A stretch of 64,000 nucleotides of DNA. It comes from Ophiocordyceps camponoti-saundersi (nom. inval.) (lineage: Eukaryota; Ascomycota; Sordariomycetes; Hypocreales; Ophiocordycipitaceae). Both the position numbers and the translations under genes were made by a program. Shown piece by piece: positions 36,036-48,852 of this stretch (positions are counted from its first letter, which is position 1; each line of letters opens with the position of its first letter). The stretch spans positions 1-64,000 of the forward strand of contig PDHQ01000152.1 in the NCBI GenBank assembly GCA_003339415.1, written 5' to 3'. The notes beneath the pieces were generated by a model that was given only the letters and a program-made list of their open reading frames with translations, made no database searches and was not told the DNA's origin.

Positions 36036-36110
36036 GGGGGCGGAAAAAGGGGCGAGGGAGGGGGCGAAGGAGAGTATAATAAAAGGGGAAAAGGTAAGAG
36101 GGGGAGGATA
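36036..36110 (+). other. G-rich tract with possible G-quadruplex
   Basis: Several G runs in a row (GGGGG, GGGG, GGG, GGGGG and again GGGG, GGGGG) separated by short A- or C-containing loops, within D copy 2. Copy 1 has only a short AGGG/GGGGG remnant at the matching place (about 26,760). G runs not preceded by T are immune to RIP. Structure formation is inference. Confidence 0.5.
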
Positions 36111-36532
36111 AGTTCCCTAAGCTCTACTACTACCCTATCCGCTACGAGATCTAAAAGTAGCGCCGCTTCCGCCTTAGCCCTTTTTTAATATTAGGGCGGG
36201 TTTATTATTTATATTAAAGCGGAGTATAGCTTATAACTATATAGGGGCTATATATAATTACTTCTAAGACTAAATTTTAGTAAAGTTATTATTAGTTTAG
36301 GATTAAGTTAGCTAGGAGTAGTTTTAAAACTTATAAAGTTAGTATATATAGTTATTATATACTTAATCCTAATACGCTTTTATAGTAAGGTAGTTTTAGG
36401 ATTATAAGGCGTAGTTTCCTTTATATAAGATATAGTTCTTAGTATTAGTTTTAGTAAAAGCTAAATATATACTTTCCTTTTCCGGGTACGCTATAGCTAT
36501 ATATATTTTATAATATAGCTACTTTTAGTAAT

Positions 36533-36537
36533 ATTTC
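36533..36537. repeat. Copia-3 target-site duplication, left
   Basis: ATTTC here equals ATTTC at 42,831-42,835. D copy 1 has a single GTATTTCGCTATAT at the empty site (about 27,206). Confidence 0.92.
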
Positions 36538-36947
36538 TATTAGTTAGCCTTTATAGTGTGTATATAGGAGTTAATAGTAATTACTAGTACTAAAAGTATA
36601 ATTCTTCTAGTTTATAATATTTGTTTATATCTTCTCTAAAATAAAGGGAATTCTATATCTACTTATATATAAAATATCCTTATATATACTCTTTTCTTCT
36701 ATACTCGATATTAGATTAAGTATAATCTAATCTCTTCCCGAAACTAATCTAATATTAACTAGGAGTCTATTAAAGCTTCTATCTAAAATACTATAATAAA
36801 AATATAATCGAAACTTACTTTACTTCTTATTACCTAAGTCCCTTTAATATATTTTATATAATATACCCCTTTTCCCCCTATCCTAAGTATATATAAATCT
36901 TATTCTATACTTATATAAATTTTAGTTATTCTTATATAAGTTTAATA
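36538..36947 (-). repeat. Copia-3 LTR (3' LTR in element orientation)
   Basis: Direct repeat of 42,421-42,830. Shared landmarks include AAAATAAAGGGAATTCTATA and CCCCCTATCCTAAGTATATA. It is less eroded than many other parts, with GTGTG kept near its start. Confidence 0.92.
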
Positions 36948-37099
36948 CTAGTAACTTTTTCTTTTTTAGGAAGGGGCGATTCCTTAGCCTATGCCGAGTT
37001 TAGGCGTTTCTCCTACTAGGTTATAAAGCCTTAAATTTAGATATTAAAGGTATTAATATCGATTAGGCGTTCTAGCGCCTTATTTAGATTATCCTTAGT

Positions 37100-38250
37100 T
37101 ATAATATCTATAAGGTTATCTAAACTATTTATTTATCTAATTTCCTTAACTTTTTAGTTTTTATAAGACTCTTTTATTAATATAATATTAACTATTAACC
37201 TCTTTTCTTTTATAATCTTAAACTTTATTAAATATTTATATAATAAGTATAAGTTAGTATAGATAATAGTTTAAATTACGCTTAATTTAAGCTCGGACCG
37301 AATTCTTATTAATATTAAGCTAATAAAAATACCGATATTAAAGCTAGCTAATATCCCGTATATTTCGAACGCTAGTATAAACTATATTACTTTTTTATAC
37401 TTTATCGAGCTTTAGTAAATAATATTTCTAAAAAGCGTAAACTTATTTTTACCGCCGGTCTCTTATCTAAGTATAATAATATATTTAATCTATAAGGATA
37501 AGTTAGAGTTATTTATAAAAGAACTATTAATAAAAATATAAAGCTTTATACTATTTAGTAATATAAGGATATATCGTAATTTTTAGTTTTAGTATTTTTA
37601 CTACTATTATAGCTTTTTATTAAGCTTCTCGTAGTTTTTTCTATCTAAAAATTATTTCTAAATAATAATAAAAAGATTATAAGTAGCTTTAGGTTAATAG
37701 ATAAAGGCGATATAAGCACCTTAGGTATATTATTCGAGGTATTACTAAGCGTAATCTAGGGCGGAGTAGTTAATAGGTTAAATCTTAGCCGCTTAGCCCT
37801 TTTATCGAAAAAAGATTAAACTTAGGGCGAGGTTAATTTAAGATTTATTAAAGTCTATAATATCCCTAATTTAGAGGATAGTTTTAAGTTTAATATAAAA
37901 CTAAGCGGTAGTTATTTACTTATCTTTTAGTTATCTAAAAGCCTTTATACTAAATATAAGAGTATCGTTAATTTATAAACTAATAAGCTTAAAATACGCT
38001 TAATTACTATATTTAATAAGGAAATAGGTATCGAAAATTAACGTTTATATTTATAGCTATTAAAAATAGTAATCTTAATAAGTTTAAAATTAGTAAATAC
38101 TAGCCTCCGTAATCTTATATAGCGGCTTAATAATATAGATTATAATATCCGGAGGGTACCGGTCTTTTATCTTAAGAGGAAGCGTAGCGATAATAGTTCT
38201 TTTAAGGTTAGATTATAACTATAAGTATACTTAAATAATATTATATAAGG
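37100..38250 (-). pseudogene. pol: Copia-3 pol relic: reverse transcriptase end and RNase H
   Basis: On the minus strand the order of recognisable blocks is as follows. A KPLYxIxEA segment lies at about 38,095-38,150. TLIFDTYFLIKYS at about 38,005-38,045 matches the STxDPCLLI block of fungal Copia RT. The catalytic box at about 37,964-37,975 is now stop-Ile-Asn-Asp-Thr-Leu for QTDDTL. A GAYIAxxYQPKA linker follows at about 37,690-37,740, and an RNase H block like FxxSSFxNNxxLSxQIxYIIxL at about 37,475-37,550. Each has RIP-type stops. The reading limits are approximate, and upstream domains must lie toward 40,000 and beyond. Confidence 0.78.
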
Positions 38251-41200
38251 CTAATTTAAAGCCTAATTAAAAGGTAGCTAGGGTAAGAGTAAGAATAAGC
38301 TATTAGCTAACTTATTATATTATTAAGAATTAAGTAAGGATAATATCTTTACCCTTATCGCTATAATTTATAATAATAAGCTTAGATTTTTCGTATAAGT
38401 AATTAGTACCCGTCCCCTTAATTTCCTAAACTATATAAGCTTAGAAAATATAAATACTACGATACTTAACGGTATTATATTTTTTAAAAGAAAAGATATC
38501 GCGGCTAATAAAGTTATTAATCTCCTAAATATCTAAGGCCTTAAAAAGTTAGCTAGCTATCGTAATCTTTTTTTTAGCCCGAAGCTTAAAAGATAATAAT
38601 ATATTATTTTTTTCTTTTTATATTATAAAGGCGTTATCTATAAAAAGATTTCGAGGAATATATATAGTAATCCTTATATAGGGCGTTACTTAGGATAGTA
38701 CCGAAGTTAAGTTAATATTAGGAGGAGGCAAAGTCGGCGTTAATTTAGGGCTTTTATATAGAGGTATTAGAAAAAGGCGGATATACGTAAATTAGAAAGA
38801 ACGAAGTTTATATAAAAAATTAATAATAACGTTATAGCTATTAATAAAAAGAAAAGTATATAGTTCTATCTATTTGCTAAGTTCGCGCTAAATATAAACT
38901 TAGCTATTTAAAAATAGCTATAGAATATTAGAAATATCGGGGCTATTTTATATAAATAAAATATTACGGATTATCTATTAAATATAATATTTCCGGAGTT
39001 TAGTTATAGCTTTTTAAATAGCGGTAGCTTATTATAAAGTAGAAGGGGTTAGAGCTAAGTTAAAGTATATATATAAATAAGCTCTAAAAATTAAAAAAGT
39101 TAGGATAAGTTTATTAGGTTTTATTATATTATTAATTACTTTTATAGCTATTTATAAGATAGAATTCTAACTAATATTAGGTTAAAATTTAGCTAAGATT
39201 ACCTTATAAGTATATCGAAGGGGGGTATAATATTATTTAACTTTCCTAACTAACTAATATACTTTAATAGGGACTTAAGTATATATAATACTTAAGGTAG
39301 CGGCCTTAAAACGGAACTCCTAAAAGTTAAAGTTTTTTCTAATATTATAACGAATAATATTAGGGGGTCTAAAGTAAATATTAATCTAAATTATATAAAG
39401 GGTATTTTAAATATTTTTCGTAAAAAGAGATAGGAGAAACTAGGTAGCTTAGAAAGCTATAGCTTAGTTAATAGCGTATAAGATAGCTTATTAGTTAATA
39501 TAGAGAATATCTACGATAACTTTAAAATTAAAATCGCAGTTATCCTCTAGCTTAAATTTAAACTATTAGGGCGCGGGGCTATTTAATTAGCACTAACGAT
39601 AAACCTTAAAGATAGCTTTAATAGCTTAGATATTAGTATTATATCTAGCTTAAGTAAGTAATCGGTATAAATAAGATATACTAGGGTGCCTAAATTATCT
39701 ATAAATTTAGCATATCTTCTACTTAGTAAGATATAATATTACTTTTTCTAAAAGTAAAAAAAAGAACTAAAAATAACTTTATTTACGTATAATAAGGATT
39801 TTAGTTATACCGTAAATAAGGTAATTTAAAATATTATGGAAGAATATCCTTAGTTAATCTATATCTACTAAGTATAAGAGGAACGGGGTTTAAGTAAGTA
39901 AGATATAGAATATAATCTTACTTACCGGGGTCGTAACTCGAATAAAGCTAAGGGAGGTAATAGTTTAACTTTTACTAAATTTAATAAATACTTAGCTAGT
40001 AGTAAACTTATTAAGAGATAGTAAGGGTATAAGAAGCTATAATACTTTAAACTAAGATTAACTTAATATCGATATAGATACCGTACTAGTATTAATTAAA
40101 ATATTTTAGAATATTATCTAAAAATAGCGGTTTATTAAGGTAAAATAAGTAGCGGGAGCTATAATAGGTACGGGCTCGTAAAGGTTATCTCTTATTAGAA
40201 AATATATATATACTAACTAGTATAATATTTTAGCTACCTAAGGTAATATTAATAGTAAGTTTTCTAATAGTTCCGTAATTTAAGGTATATAAAATACTTA
40301 AGTTAATTATATAAACGATAAAATATAGTATAGAGTTTCGGTAAGTTTATAAAATAGGAGTATCTATTTATTATCGCTATCCTCCTCTAATATTTTTTCT
40401 ATCCGAAGTTTACGAAATAAGCGTTAAAGTTAACTTTTATACCGGTAAAAATATAATAAGCTAGAAATAAATATCTAAATACTTTACGTTCCTTTTTTAT
40501 ATATTTAAAAGATTAGTATCTAATCTTACCGTAAACGAAATACTTACGGTTTTATAAGGTATCGGCTCTTAAGTTACGGGTAAAGTTATTTCCGCTATTA
40601 TTACGATATCGGTTCGAGGGCCGGTTAAAGGTTTTCTAATATCGGCGATTAAGGTAGAAAGTATCGGGGCTTAGAGCGTTAAGAGGAGGTAGTAATAAGT
40701 AAGAGCTTTAAATATATTACGAGCTATTAAATTAATAAGTTAGGGCTATTTTTAGAGAGGAATAAAGGTCGGATATAAGTATTTTTATATTTTTCGTAAG
40801 TCTAAAAAATATAAATTCTAATTTAGGAATACCTTAGTAAGCGTTAATAAGAGTTATTCGTAAAAGGGCGTTACTAATATAATCGGAACTAAGAGCACGC
40901 TAATAGAGATTTAATTTATTAAAGAGTTTCTATAAGACTTTATATAGTTTACTCTTAAGGTATAAAGTCCGAATTATTTAGTAAGTAGTAGATATCTAAT
41001 CCGTATAATAATAAGAGTAGTTAACGTCTATATTAAAATATTTCTATATTTAAAGATATATATCGCAGAAGGTAAAAGATTAGTTAATATAATTAAGATA
41101 ATACTATCTTACTTAGCCTAAAAGAATATATAGAAAAATTATATAAAAATAAGATAGGTAAATTTCTAATATAAAGTAAATATTTATAAAAATATAGACC

Positions 41201-42420
41201 TTATTATTTAAAAGGTTATAAAGTTCGCTTAAGTATATAATATTCTTATCCTAAACTTTAGTAAATTAAGTAATTATTTCTAAATTAATATATATATTAG
41301 GAAATTTAATCGGGGGTAGTATAAATAAAGTAAAAGCGTCTAGTATAAGTTTATCCTAAAATCGAGGTATTTTCGATAAAAGTCCTCGTTAATATTAATA
41401 AAGTTTTATATTAATATTTAAATAAGGACCTTAGCTATTAATATTAAGTTTAGCTATATTTACTAATAGTTTTTTAATAGGTATATCTAATAAGGACTAT
41501 ATTCTTTAAGTAGTAGCTTAAGGGTCTTAGAATAAGTATATTATTAATTACTAAGTAAATTAAACTAGTAAGTTTTAAGATAATATATCTAGTTATAATA
41601 TCTAAAAGTTAAGGATAATTTAAATTTAAATATTCCTAGCGTCTAAGCTAAGCTTTAGTTAAGGTACTATATATTATTATAAGGTAAGTACGGTAGTAAT
41701 TTAAGTTTCTATCTTAGTTTCTAGTATTAATCTTATAGGGATTATAAGTTTTAGTTTAAAAAAAGTTTTACTATATACTTAAGCTAGCTATATAGAAAGT
41801 TTATCTATATTTAGAAGTTTTTTAAGCTCCTTCGGGGCGGGTTCCTTAGATTTGCTAATATAAATTCCTTATCTTATAAGAAAGCTTCGGGTAAGGTCTC
41901 TTATAAATACTTATCCTATTTCCCACGTTTTCGTTTTCTAGCTATTAAAATATTATTAAAAGAGGTTAAATAAAGCGAGATTAGAAAATTACTTATTACT
42001 TTTAATAAATAAAATAAATCTCGCTATCGCTAGTTTAATTATCTCTACGTTCTTATAGTCTCTTAGTATATTATTATCTTAGCGATCTAAGTTAAACTAA
42101 TTTTAATATCGTTTTAGGATCTTAGTATATCTAAATACTTCCTAAGTTAGCTAGTTATAATATTTAAAAAATTTTATTCTATTTTTAAGAGGGGTGCTTA
42201 TAATTATAAGTAAGTTTTCGAACTAGCTTTAGATAAATATCGTAAAATATTTAGGTTAGCTTTTTTAAGAGTTCTAAAAGGGGTTTTACGTAGCCCTTTA
42301 TTAACTCTTTAATCGATTATAGCTTACCTTTATATAGTTACTTTTATAAGAGTCTGCTATTAGGGTTAATTATTCTATTCTTACTAATTTATAATTAACT
42401 AAATTTTAACTATTAATTAG

Positions 42421-42830
42421 TATTAGTTAGCTTTTATAATATATATATAAGAGTTAATAGCGATTACTAATACTAAAAGTATAATTTTTCTAATTTATAA
42501 TATTCGTTTATATTTTCTCTAAAATAAAGGGAATTCTATATCTACTTATATATAAAATATTCTTACGTATACTCTCTTTTTCTATACTCGATATTAGATT
42601 AAGTATAATCTAATCTTTTCCTAAAACTAATCTAATATTAACTAGGAGTTTATTAAAGCTCTTATCTAAAATATTATAATAAAAATATAATCGAAACTTA
42701 CCTTACTTCTTATTACCTAAGTCCCTTTAATACGTCCTACGTAATATACCCTTTTTCCCCCTATCCTAAGTATATATAAATCTTATTCTATATTTATATA
42801 GATTTTAGTTATTCTTATATAAGTCTAATA
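42421..42830 (-). repeat. Copia-3 LTR (5' LTR in element orientation)
   Basis: Partner of 36,538-36,947, both 410 bp. It is followed directly by the second ATTTC at 42,831-42,835. Confidence 0.92.
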
Positions 42831-43933
42831 ATTTCGCTATATACTTATATTAATAATATTAGTAATATTATCGGGGTTATATTATATTATTATAAACTTT
42901 TATATAAGAGATTTCTATATTTATAATTAGGTTATTTTATATAAGTTTATTAGCGTTTATTATATTAGTAATTTTTAGGATAATATAAGTACGCGTAGCT
43001 TCCTTATTATAAGGCTAGAGCGCTTAAACTTAGGCGATATTAATTTTATTATATTTCTTAATTTATTATAAGAGTATATTTTAGTTATTATAAGCGGCCC
43101 TTACTTATACTCCTTTCGCTATAATAAAGAAAGTTTTCTAGCTATAAACCGCCCCCTTACCGAAAATAATAGGGATTTACTTAATTAAGCTTACTTATCT
43201 TTTATATTCTAAATAGAATATAATTACTATATTTTTACTAAGAAGTCGTCTCGTAGCTAATATAGCTTTATATTTTAAAGCTATATTTATAGCTTATATA
43301 ATTTTTTATAAAGTTAGCTATAAGGTATCTATATTAATTATAATATTTTTTATAAATATAGTAACTTCTTTATTAAAGTAATTAAAGATAGGTTTAATTA
43401 CTATACTATTAGTAATAGCTATAGAAGCTTATAATAGCTAAGTTAAACTAATATTAAAGCTAATAGTTTATAAGAATACTTTTTATATAGCTTAAGTAAC
43501 TATTTTCTTAATTAACTTAATAATCTTAAGTAAAAGTTAAGTAATATTTTAGTTTAGGGGGGTTACGAATTTTTTATAAAGTTTAGCTTTAAAAACTATT
43601 ATAATATTCTAAGTATTAGAGAACGCTATAGTAAGTATTACCGCGGCTAGTTTATTATAAGCTTCCTTTATATTATTATTATAAAGGTCCCGTACTTACT
43701 CCGCTTCTCCTTTTATTTTAATACTATTATTATATTATCCTTAGCCGGATTAGGGGTGCTATAGGGACTATCTTAGTCCCCGCGTACCCCTATTTATAAT
43801 TATAGGCGCGTCGCCTGCCCCTTAGGCCCTGGCTAAAGCCGCTACGGGCGCTATTAACTCCTTCTTAGTAATAAATATATAGTAAAGAGCGAAAGATTAA
43901 GTAACGGGTCCTATCCCGTTTTCGTAAAAGGTT
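42831..43933 (+). mobile_element. Repeat family D, copy 2, right end
   Basis: It aligns with about 27,205-28,300 of copy 1. It carries the same Pro/Ala-rich plus-strand stretch (APRAPATAAAGAI-like, about 43,800-43,860), and similarity ends at TAAAAGGTTA. Together with 30,945-36,537 it gives a net D length of about 6.7 kb. Confidence 0.82.
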
Positions 43934-46900
43934 AAGATATATTATTTATAATATTAATATTATTATTTACTTAATATATCTTAGCTTTAATACTATTTTA
44001 AGCTTACTACTTACTAATAAGCGATTAATAAATATATATTAAATTTTTATATTTTTTTATAAAATAGAAAAAAACTTATATATAATTAAGATTTATATTA
44101 TACCTAGCTTAAAGATATATATTTAAAGCTTTTAACTAAGCTTTTAAGTAAAGAAAGAGACTCGCCTTAAAGACGCCTAACCTTATAATAAAATAAAGTT
44201 CTAGTAAAAACTAAACTAAGATTATAGCTACCTTTTTATAAAATATAGCTAATATAATTATATTATAAAAGTTATATAAAGAGATAATATAATTATAAGT
44301 ATAAATTATAAAATTTTAAAGTTAATTAACTTAAAAAGATTAAAACTTAGATATAGAAAAGATTTATTAAGAAATATTAACCGCGTTTAGAATTAGTAAA
44401 AAATTACTTATCCTAACTTAAAAAGCTGCTTAAGATACTTTTTCGCTAATTACCTTAATAAGATAGCTAAACCCCTTTTACTTTAATATTATAAAAGTTT
44501 ATTATAAAAAAGTAAGTAAGCTTTTAGGTAAAAAAAAGAATTTTAATACTTTTTTTATAAACTTAAAAGATAAGATAGGTTTAATAAGATAATTTTCCGC
44601 GATAAGTAAGATAAGATAAGCGTTTATTCTATACCTTAAAAAAGAAAGCTTATAAATTATTAGAAACCTAGTATAACTCGAAGAAATGCTTTTTTTTAAA
44701 TTAGCTAAGGTAGTTTAATATTTAAAGTCTGCTTACGAAAATCTAAATAAATTCGCGGAAACTATAAACTAGCTTTATAAACTAAACTTCTCCTTAACTA
44801 GTAAGTAGGAAATCTAAAAGTTCCTTACGAAGTTTAACTACCTCGCTACTAAAACCTAAGTTCCCTTAGCTTAAATTAAATATATATTTTAAAACTAATT
44901 ACTTACTAACTTTAATATAAGTTTTCTTATAAAGGCTAAAAACTTATATATAATCTATAAGGAATTTTATAAGTATATAAAAATATTATATTTTATTAGA
45001 AAAAGGAGTTTATTTACTAGAAAGCTATATAGAAAGCTTATTAAGGTAATTAAATTACTTTTATAATATAAAAGAAAAAAACTATAATTATAATTTTAAC
45101 CTTATATTAAAAAAGCTAGCTTTTAAGTAAAGATAAGAAGAAAGTTTATTAGGAAAATAGTATTTATTTTATTTATAGAAAAAATAGCTATATAGCTAAG
45201 AACTACTTTAACTAATAAAAGATAAGGAGAGTTTATAAAGTTTAGACGCCTTTACTTAACTTTATTTAATTAAATAACTTTAATTTAAGAAAAAGTAAAA
45301 TTATTATAAAGCTTTTTAATAATCTTAAAAATATTATATATAAAATAGAAAATAAAAAAGTTATTTACTATTAATAGTTAAGTTTAAGTTAATAATATTA
45401 CTTTTTATATCTTTACTTTATATAATATTAGAGTAGATACTTATTTTTTAGTTAACTATTATTTTATAAAATAAGCTATAAAGCGCTTAAGCGTTAAACT
45501 TATCTTTATCTATCTTATCCCTTTTATTAATTTCTAAAACTATTAAGTTAGCTTAGTTTATAAGTACTTAATTATTACCTTAATAATTAATATATAGTAT
45601 TTTCCTTAAGAAATCTACTAAGTAAATAATAATACTTAGAATCTCTTTATTAGCTTATTTTAAATAGCTAAGAAAAAGTTACTACTTAACTATATAGCTT
45701 AGAAACTAGTTTAGCTAAATACTTTACTTACCTTTACTAAATACTTGCTCTTAATCTTATTATTTAAAAAGCCCCTTTTTACTAAAAATTTAAATCTAGC
45801 TATCTAAGGGGACGCTAAACGCCGGAACTGCCTTTTCTATTAAAATAAGCGTAAATATTAAATCTTTTAATATTAAAAAAAAACTTTATATAGCTTATAA
45901 AAGAGAAAAATCTAGCTTAAACCTTAACCTAAACTAACTAAGAAATTAATAATATAAATAAGGATACTTTAAAAAAATAGCTTATTTACTAAATATAATA
46001 AAGCCCTTATTATATATAATAAAAAACAATAACCCCGCTAATACTTATAACTTTTATTAAATTAAAAAATAATAATAACTTAATTATAATTATAAAGCTA
46101 AGCTTAGCTAGCTATATATATATAAGATAAGAAATTCTATTCTTTTAAGAAAAGGAACCTAAGTATATTACTTATATATATAATATAATTCCTTTAGCTT
46201 TTATATATTTTAAAAAATTCTTTAATAAAAAAAGCTTATATTCCTATTAATCCTTAACTTAGCTATAATATTACCCTAAAACTTAAAAAGCTTCTAAACC
46301 TAATAAGACTTTTTTTTATAAAATACTTATAAAATACTTATTTTTAAAAAAAGAAACTATTAACTATTTACTTAAGATTAAGTTTATTAAGCTAGATATT
46401 AGTCTTTACGCTACTTTTATTTTCTTCGCGCTAAAGCTATACTTAATAGCTTAGCGTTTTTATATTAATTACTAATAAATAAATAATTACTTAAAGAGGT
46501 AAATCTCGCTTACTTTTTTTTAAAAAGTATAATATTTAGCTACTAAGAGGTAAAATAGTTTTTAAAGATTAATATTATTTAAGCGTTTTATTATCTCTAT
46601 CTTAACTTTAACTTTAAGTACCTTAAAGCTTTCTAAATAAAGTTTAGTATATTTTATTAGCTTATTCTCCTATTTAGCCTTAAAGTAAAGCTTATTTAGT
46701 TTTAAAATTTTATAAATACTTAATTTTATAATCTTCTTAATTATTATATAAATATATATATTAATAATATAATAATTTACTTAAGTAGCGAAGAAGAGGA
46801 ATATTAAAAGAAATACCGAGAAATAATTTAACGCTTATATTAAATAAACTTATAAAAGGATATTTAAAAATTAAAGTTTAATATTATAAAAATTAATTAC

Positions 46901-47700
46901 CTTAGTATAATATTATATATAAGCTAAGAACTAAGCGTGAATTTATATAAGGTATAAGTAATTTAAGATTAAAAGTTTAAAAATTTTTAGAATTATAAAG
47001 CTATCTCTTTATTTATAAGATTTTATAACTTTATTTAGATTTTTTATTATTTTATTAATATTATTACTAAGCTCCTAAGCCGCCTCTTAAAGAAAAATAC
47101 TGCTTTTAAGCTTAGATTAAAGTAAAAGAAAGCTTTTAATAAAATAAAAAACCTAGCTATATAAGCCCTAATACTCGCTTTTTTTATCTAAAGCTCCTAA
47201 CTTAACTTAAAACTACTACCTTTTAAAATACTACCGCTAGTATATTTTAATAATAGTAAAATAATTAAATATAAAAGCTTATAATCTTTTTCTTAAAAAT
47301 AATAAATATAGCTAAACGCGCGTACTTAATTTAAGATTATAAACTCCTTATTATTATATAAAGCCTCGAGTATTTCTACTTAAAATTACTTAGTTAAAAG
47401 TTTAATATAATTATAAATTATAAGGCTTTAATTTATTTTATAATAAAAAGATTACTTTTTATTTATTAAGTTTTATAATTTAATTTTCCTTACCTAATTT
47501 AATATTTATTTCTTATACTAACTTAGCTAGTAAAATATAGCTATTAATATCTTTTTATATAAAATAGCTAAGCTTCTAATTATAAAAGCTTATAAAAAGG
47601 AAGAAAGAATACTTATAATAATTCTCTTAGAAAGCTTTAAATTTAAAGCTTTAACCTTAACTTATATAATTACTTTAGTCTGCTTTAAAGAAAATATTAC
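43934..47700 (+). mobile_element. Gypsy-type element relic (boundaries unclear)
   Basis: Plus-strand protease, RT and RNase H features (see the pol entry) follow about 1.4 kb that could hold gag (44,040-45,380). I could not find an LTR pair; the flanks near 43,940-44,080 and 48,300-48,850 are not similar. The element is probably truncated or its LTRs are beyond recognition. It is among the most AT-rich parts of the window, consistent with heavy or repeated RIP. Confidence 0.65.
45380..47700 (+). pseudogene. pol: Gypsy pol relic: protease, reverse transcriptase, RNase H
   Basis: The frame shows a retropepsin-like region around 45,421-45,480 (xxIRVDTYFLVNYYFIK for a DTGAxxxFI-type site) and then a long linker. 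The RT region runs about 46,340-46,960, with a KxDISLYATFIFFALK block (for GFIRxSxSPxAAPVFFAxK). The catalytic YxDD box is YINN at 46,757-46,768, followed by IIIYLSSEEEY and a helix with YREIIQRLY. Next come ELSVNLYKVQVIQ and FIRFYNFIQIFYYFI (for FLGFxNFYRxFI), then KKNTAFKLRLK and KAFNKIKNL, which open the RNase H. Both catalytic Asp codons are now Asn. No integrase HHCC or DDE segment could be read after 47,700. Confidence 0.72.
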
Positions 47701-48852
47701 GCTATTAAAAGTAAAGTAAGTATAACTTATTTAAAAAGAGAATATAAGCTAAAACTTTAAATTTTATAATAATCTCCTAACTTTTATATATTTTATAAAC
47801 TCCGCGCTTATAATAATATAAATATAAACTTCTTATTTTTATATAATAAGTAGACTCCGCTCTTTTTATTACTTTATAATAATAGCTAGCTATACTTAAA
47901 GCGACTCTAAGGGGGAGGGCGATACTATATAAGTTAATTATAACTATAAAAAGTTTTTACTTAAAATATAGCTTTACTTTAAATTATAATAATTTTAAAT
48001 TTAAAAGTTTATTATACTTATTACCTTATTAAAAGTTAAGGTAAATATTAATAAGATTATTTTAGGAGATATTTTTATCTTTATATAAGTAATTATAAAA
48101 TAAATAGCGGAGTTTAAGAGGGTTTAGGGAGGCGCCCCCCTTACTCTAACTTTATTAATTAATAATATCTCCTTAGCTATTATAGCTACGGTTTCCTCTT
48201 TTTTTTATAGCTTTAAGGGGAGCGGGATTTTTTTAATATAAGCTATAATTATAGCTAAAGCGCTAAAGAAGATTAATAAAAAGTAAATTTCTAAATAATA
48301 TAAGCGATAGCTTATAATTTATTTTAACTTTATTATTATTTTATTTTAAGTTTAAAGCCTGAAAATAATTATAATAAATATTAATTATAAACTTTATAAG
48401 TAAAGCTAAGCTTTTATAATAAGGAAATTACTTAATAGTAATATTATAATAATATTTTAAAATATTATTTATAAGCTTTAGTTTAATCTAAAGTAGCTTT
48501 ATATTATTTTTAAAAAAAGTATATTTAATTAGTAAAAGTTATATTTTTATTATAAAGAAAATATTAGCGTAAGCTTTATAATAAAGTAATAAAAAAGCAT
48601 TTTAGAAAAAGATTAAATTATTAAATAAGGTTTTAATAATATAATTATATATAAAAAATATTATTTTAAAACTTAGTAAAGTTTTTTAATAATTATTATT
48701 AATAATATAGTAAATATAAACTAAATTTATAATAAAAGTATAATAATATAAGCGGAGATTTTTAATATTAAATTCTATATACTAAAGGTTTAACTTTAAT
48801 AATATTTTAAATATTATTAACTTAAGTATATCGCTAAATATTATATAATAAG
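47701..48852. other. Unassigned stretch before the E/I array
   Basis: It contains a short C-rich patch (GGCGCCCCCC, about 48,131-48,140) and otherwise RIP-type AT-rich DNA. No repeat partner or stop-poor frame was recognised. It may hold the missing integrase and LTR of the Gypsy relic. Confidence 0.4.

Larger units (their letters stand above)
30945..36537 (+). mobile_element. Repeat family D, copy 2, left part
   Basis: The uninterrupted counterpart of D copy 1 across the LINE insertion site: it aligns with 8190-11,875 and then with 25,376 onward. Palindromic units lie at 31,300-31,336, the RG-rich frame at about 32,250-32,600, and the long second frame at about 32,690-34,760. It is broken at 36,537 by Copia-3 and resumes at 42,831. 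It proves that D existed as a continuous sequence of about 6.7 kb. Confidence 0.82.
36538..42830 (-). mobile_element. Copia-3: complete RIP-mutated Copia element, minus orientation
   Basis: A 6293-bp insertion with 410-bp LTRs at both ends (36,538-36,947 and 42,421-42,830), both starting TATTAGTTAGC and ending TTAATA or CTAATA. It has a perfect 5-bp duplication (ATTTC) and interrupts D copy 2. Conserved pol motifs read only on the minus strand. Between the RNase H end and the nearby LTR there is space for only a few hundred bases, so it lacks the long third-ORF region seen in Copia-1 and Copia-2. The gag and integrase parts (about 38,300-42,400) could not be divided by eye. Confidence 0.9.

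Noticed and set aside
34640..36530. Tyrosine recombinase (DIRS) in D
   Set aside because: Some Arg- and Tyr-rich stretches occur, but no R...HxxR...Y spacing could be established after RIP. It is left as an open possibility, not a call.
36538..42830. Copia-3 as a plus-strand element
   Set aside because: RT and RNase H motifs read only on the minus strand; plus-strand frames give no recognisable blocks.
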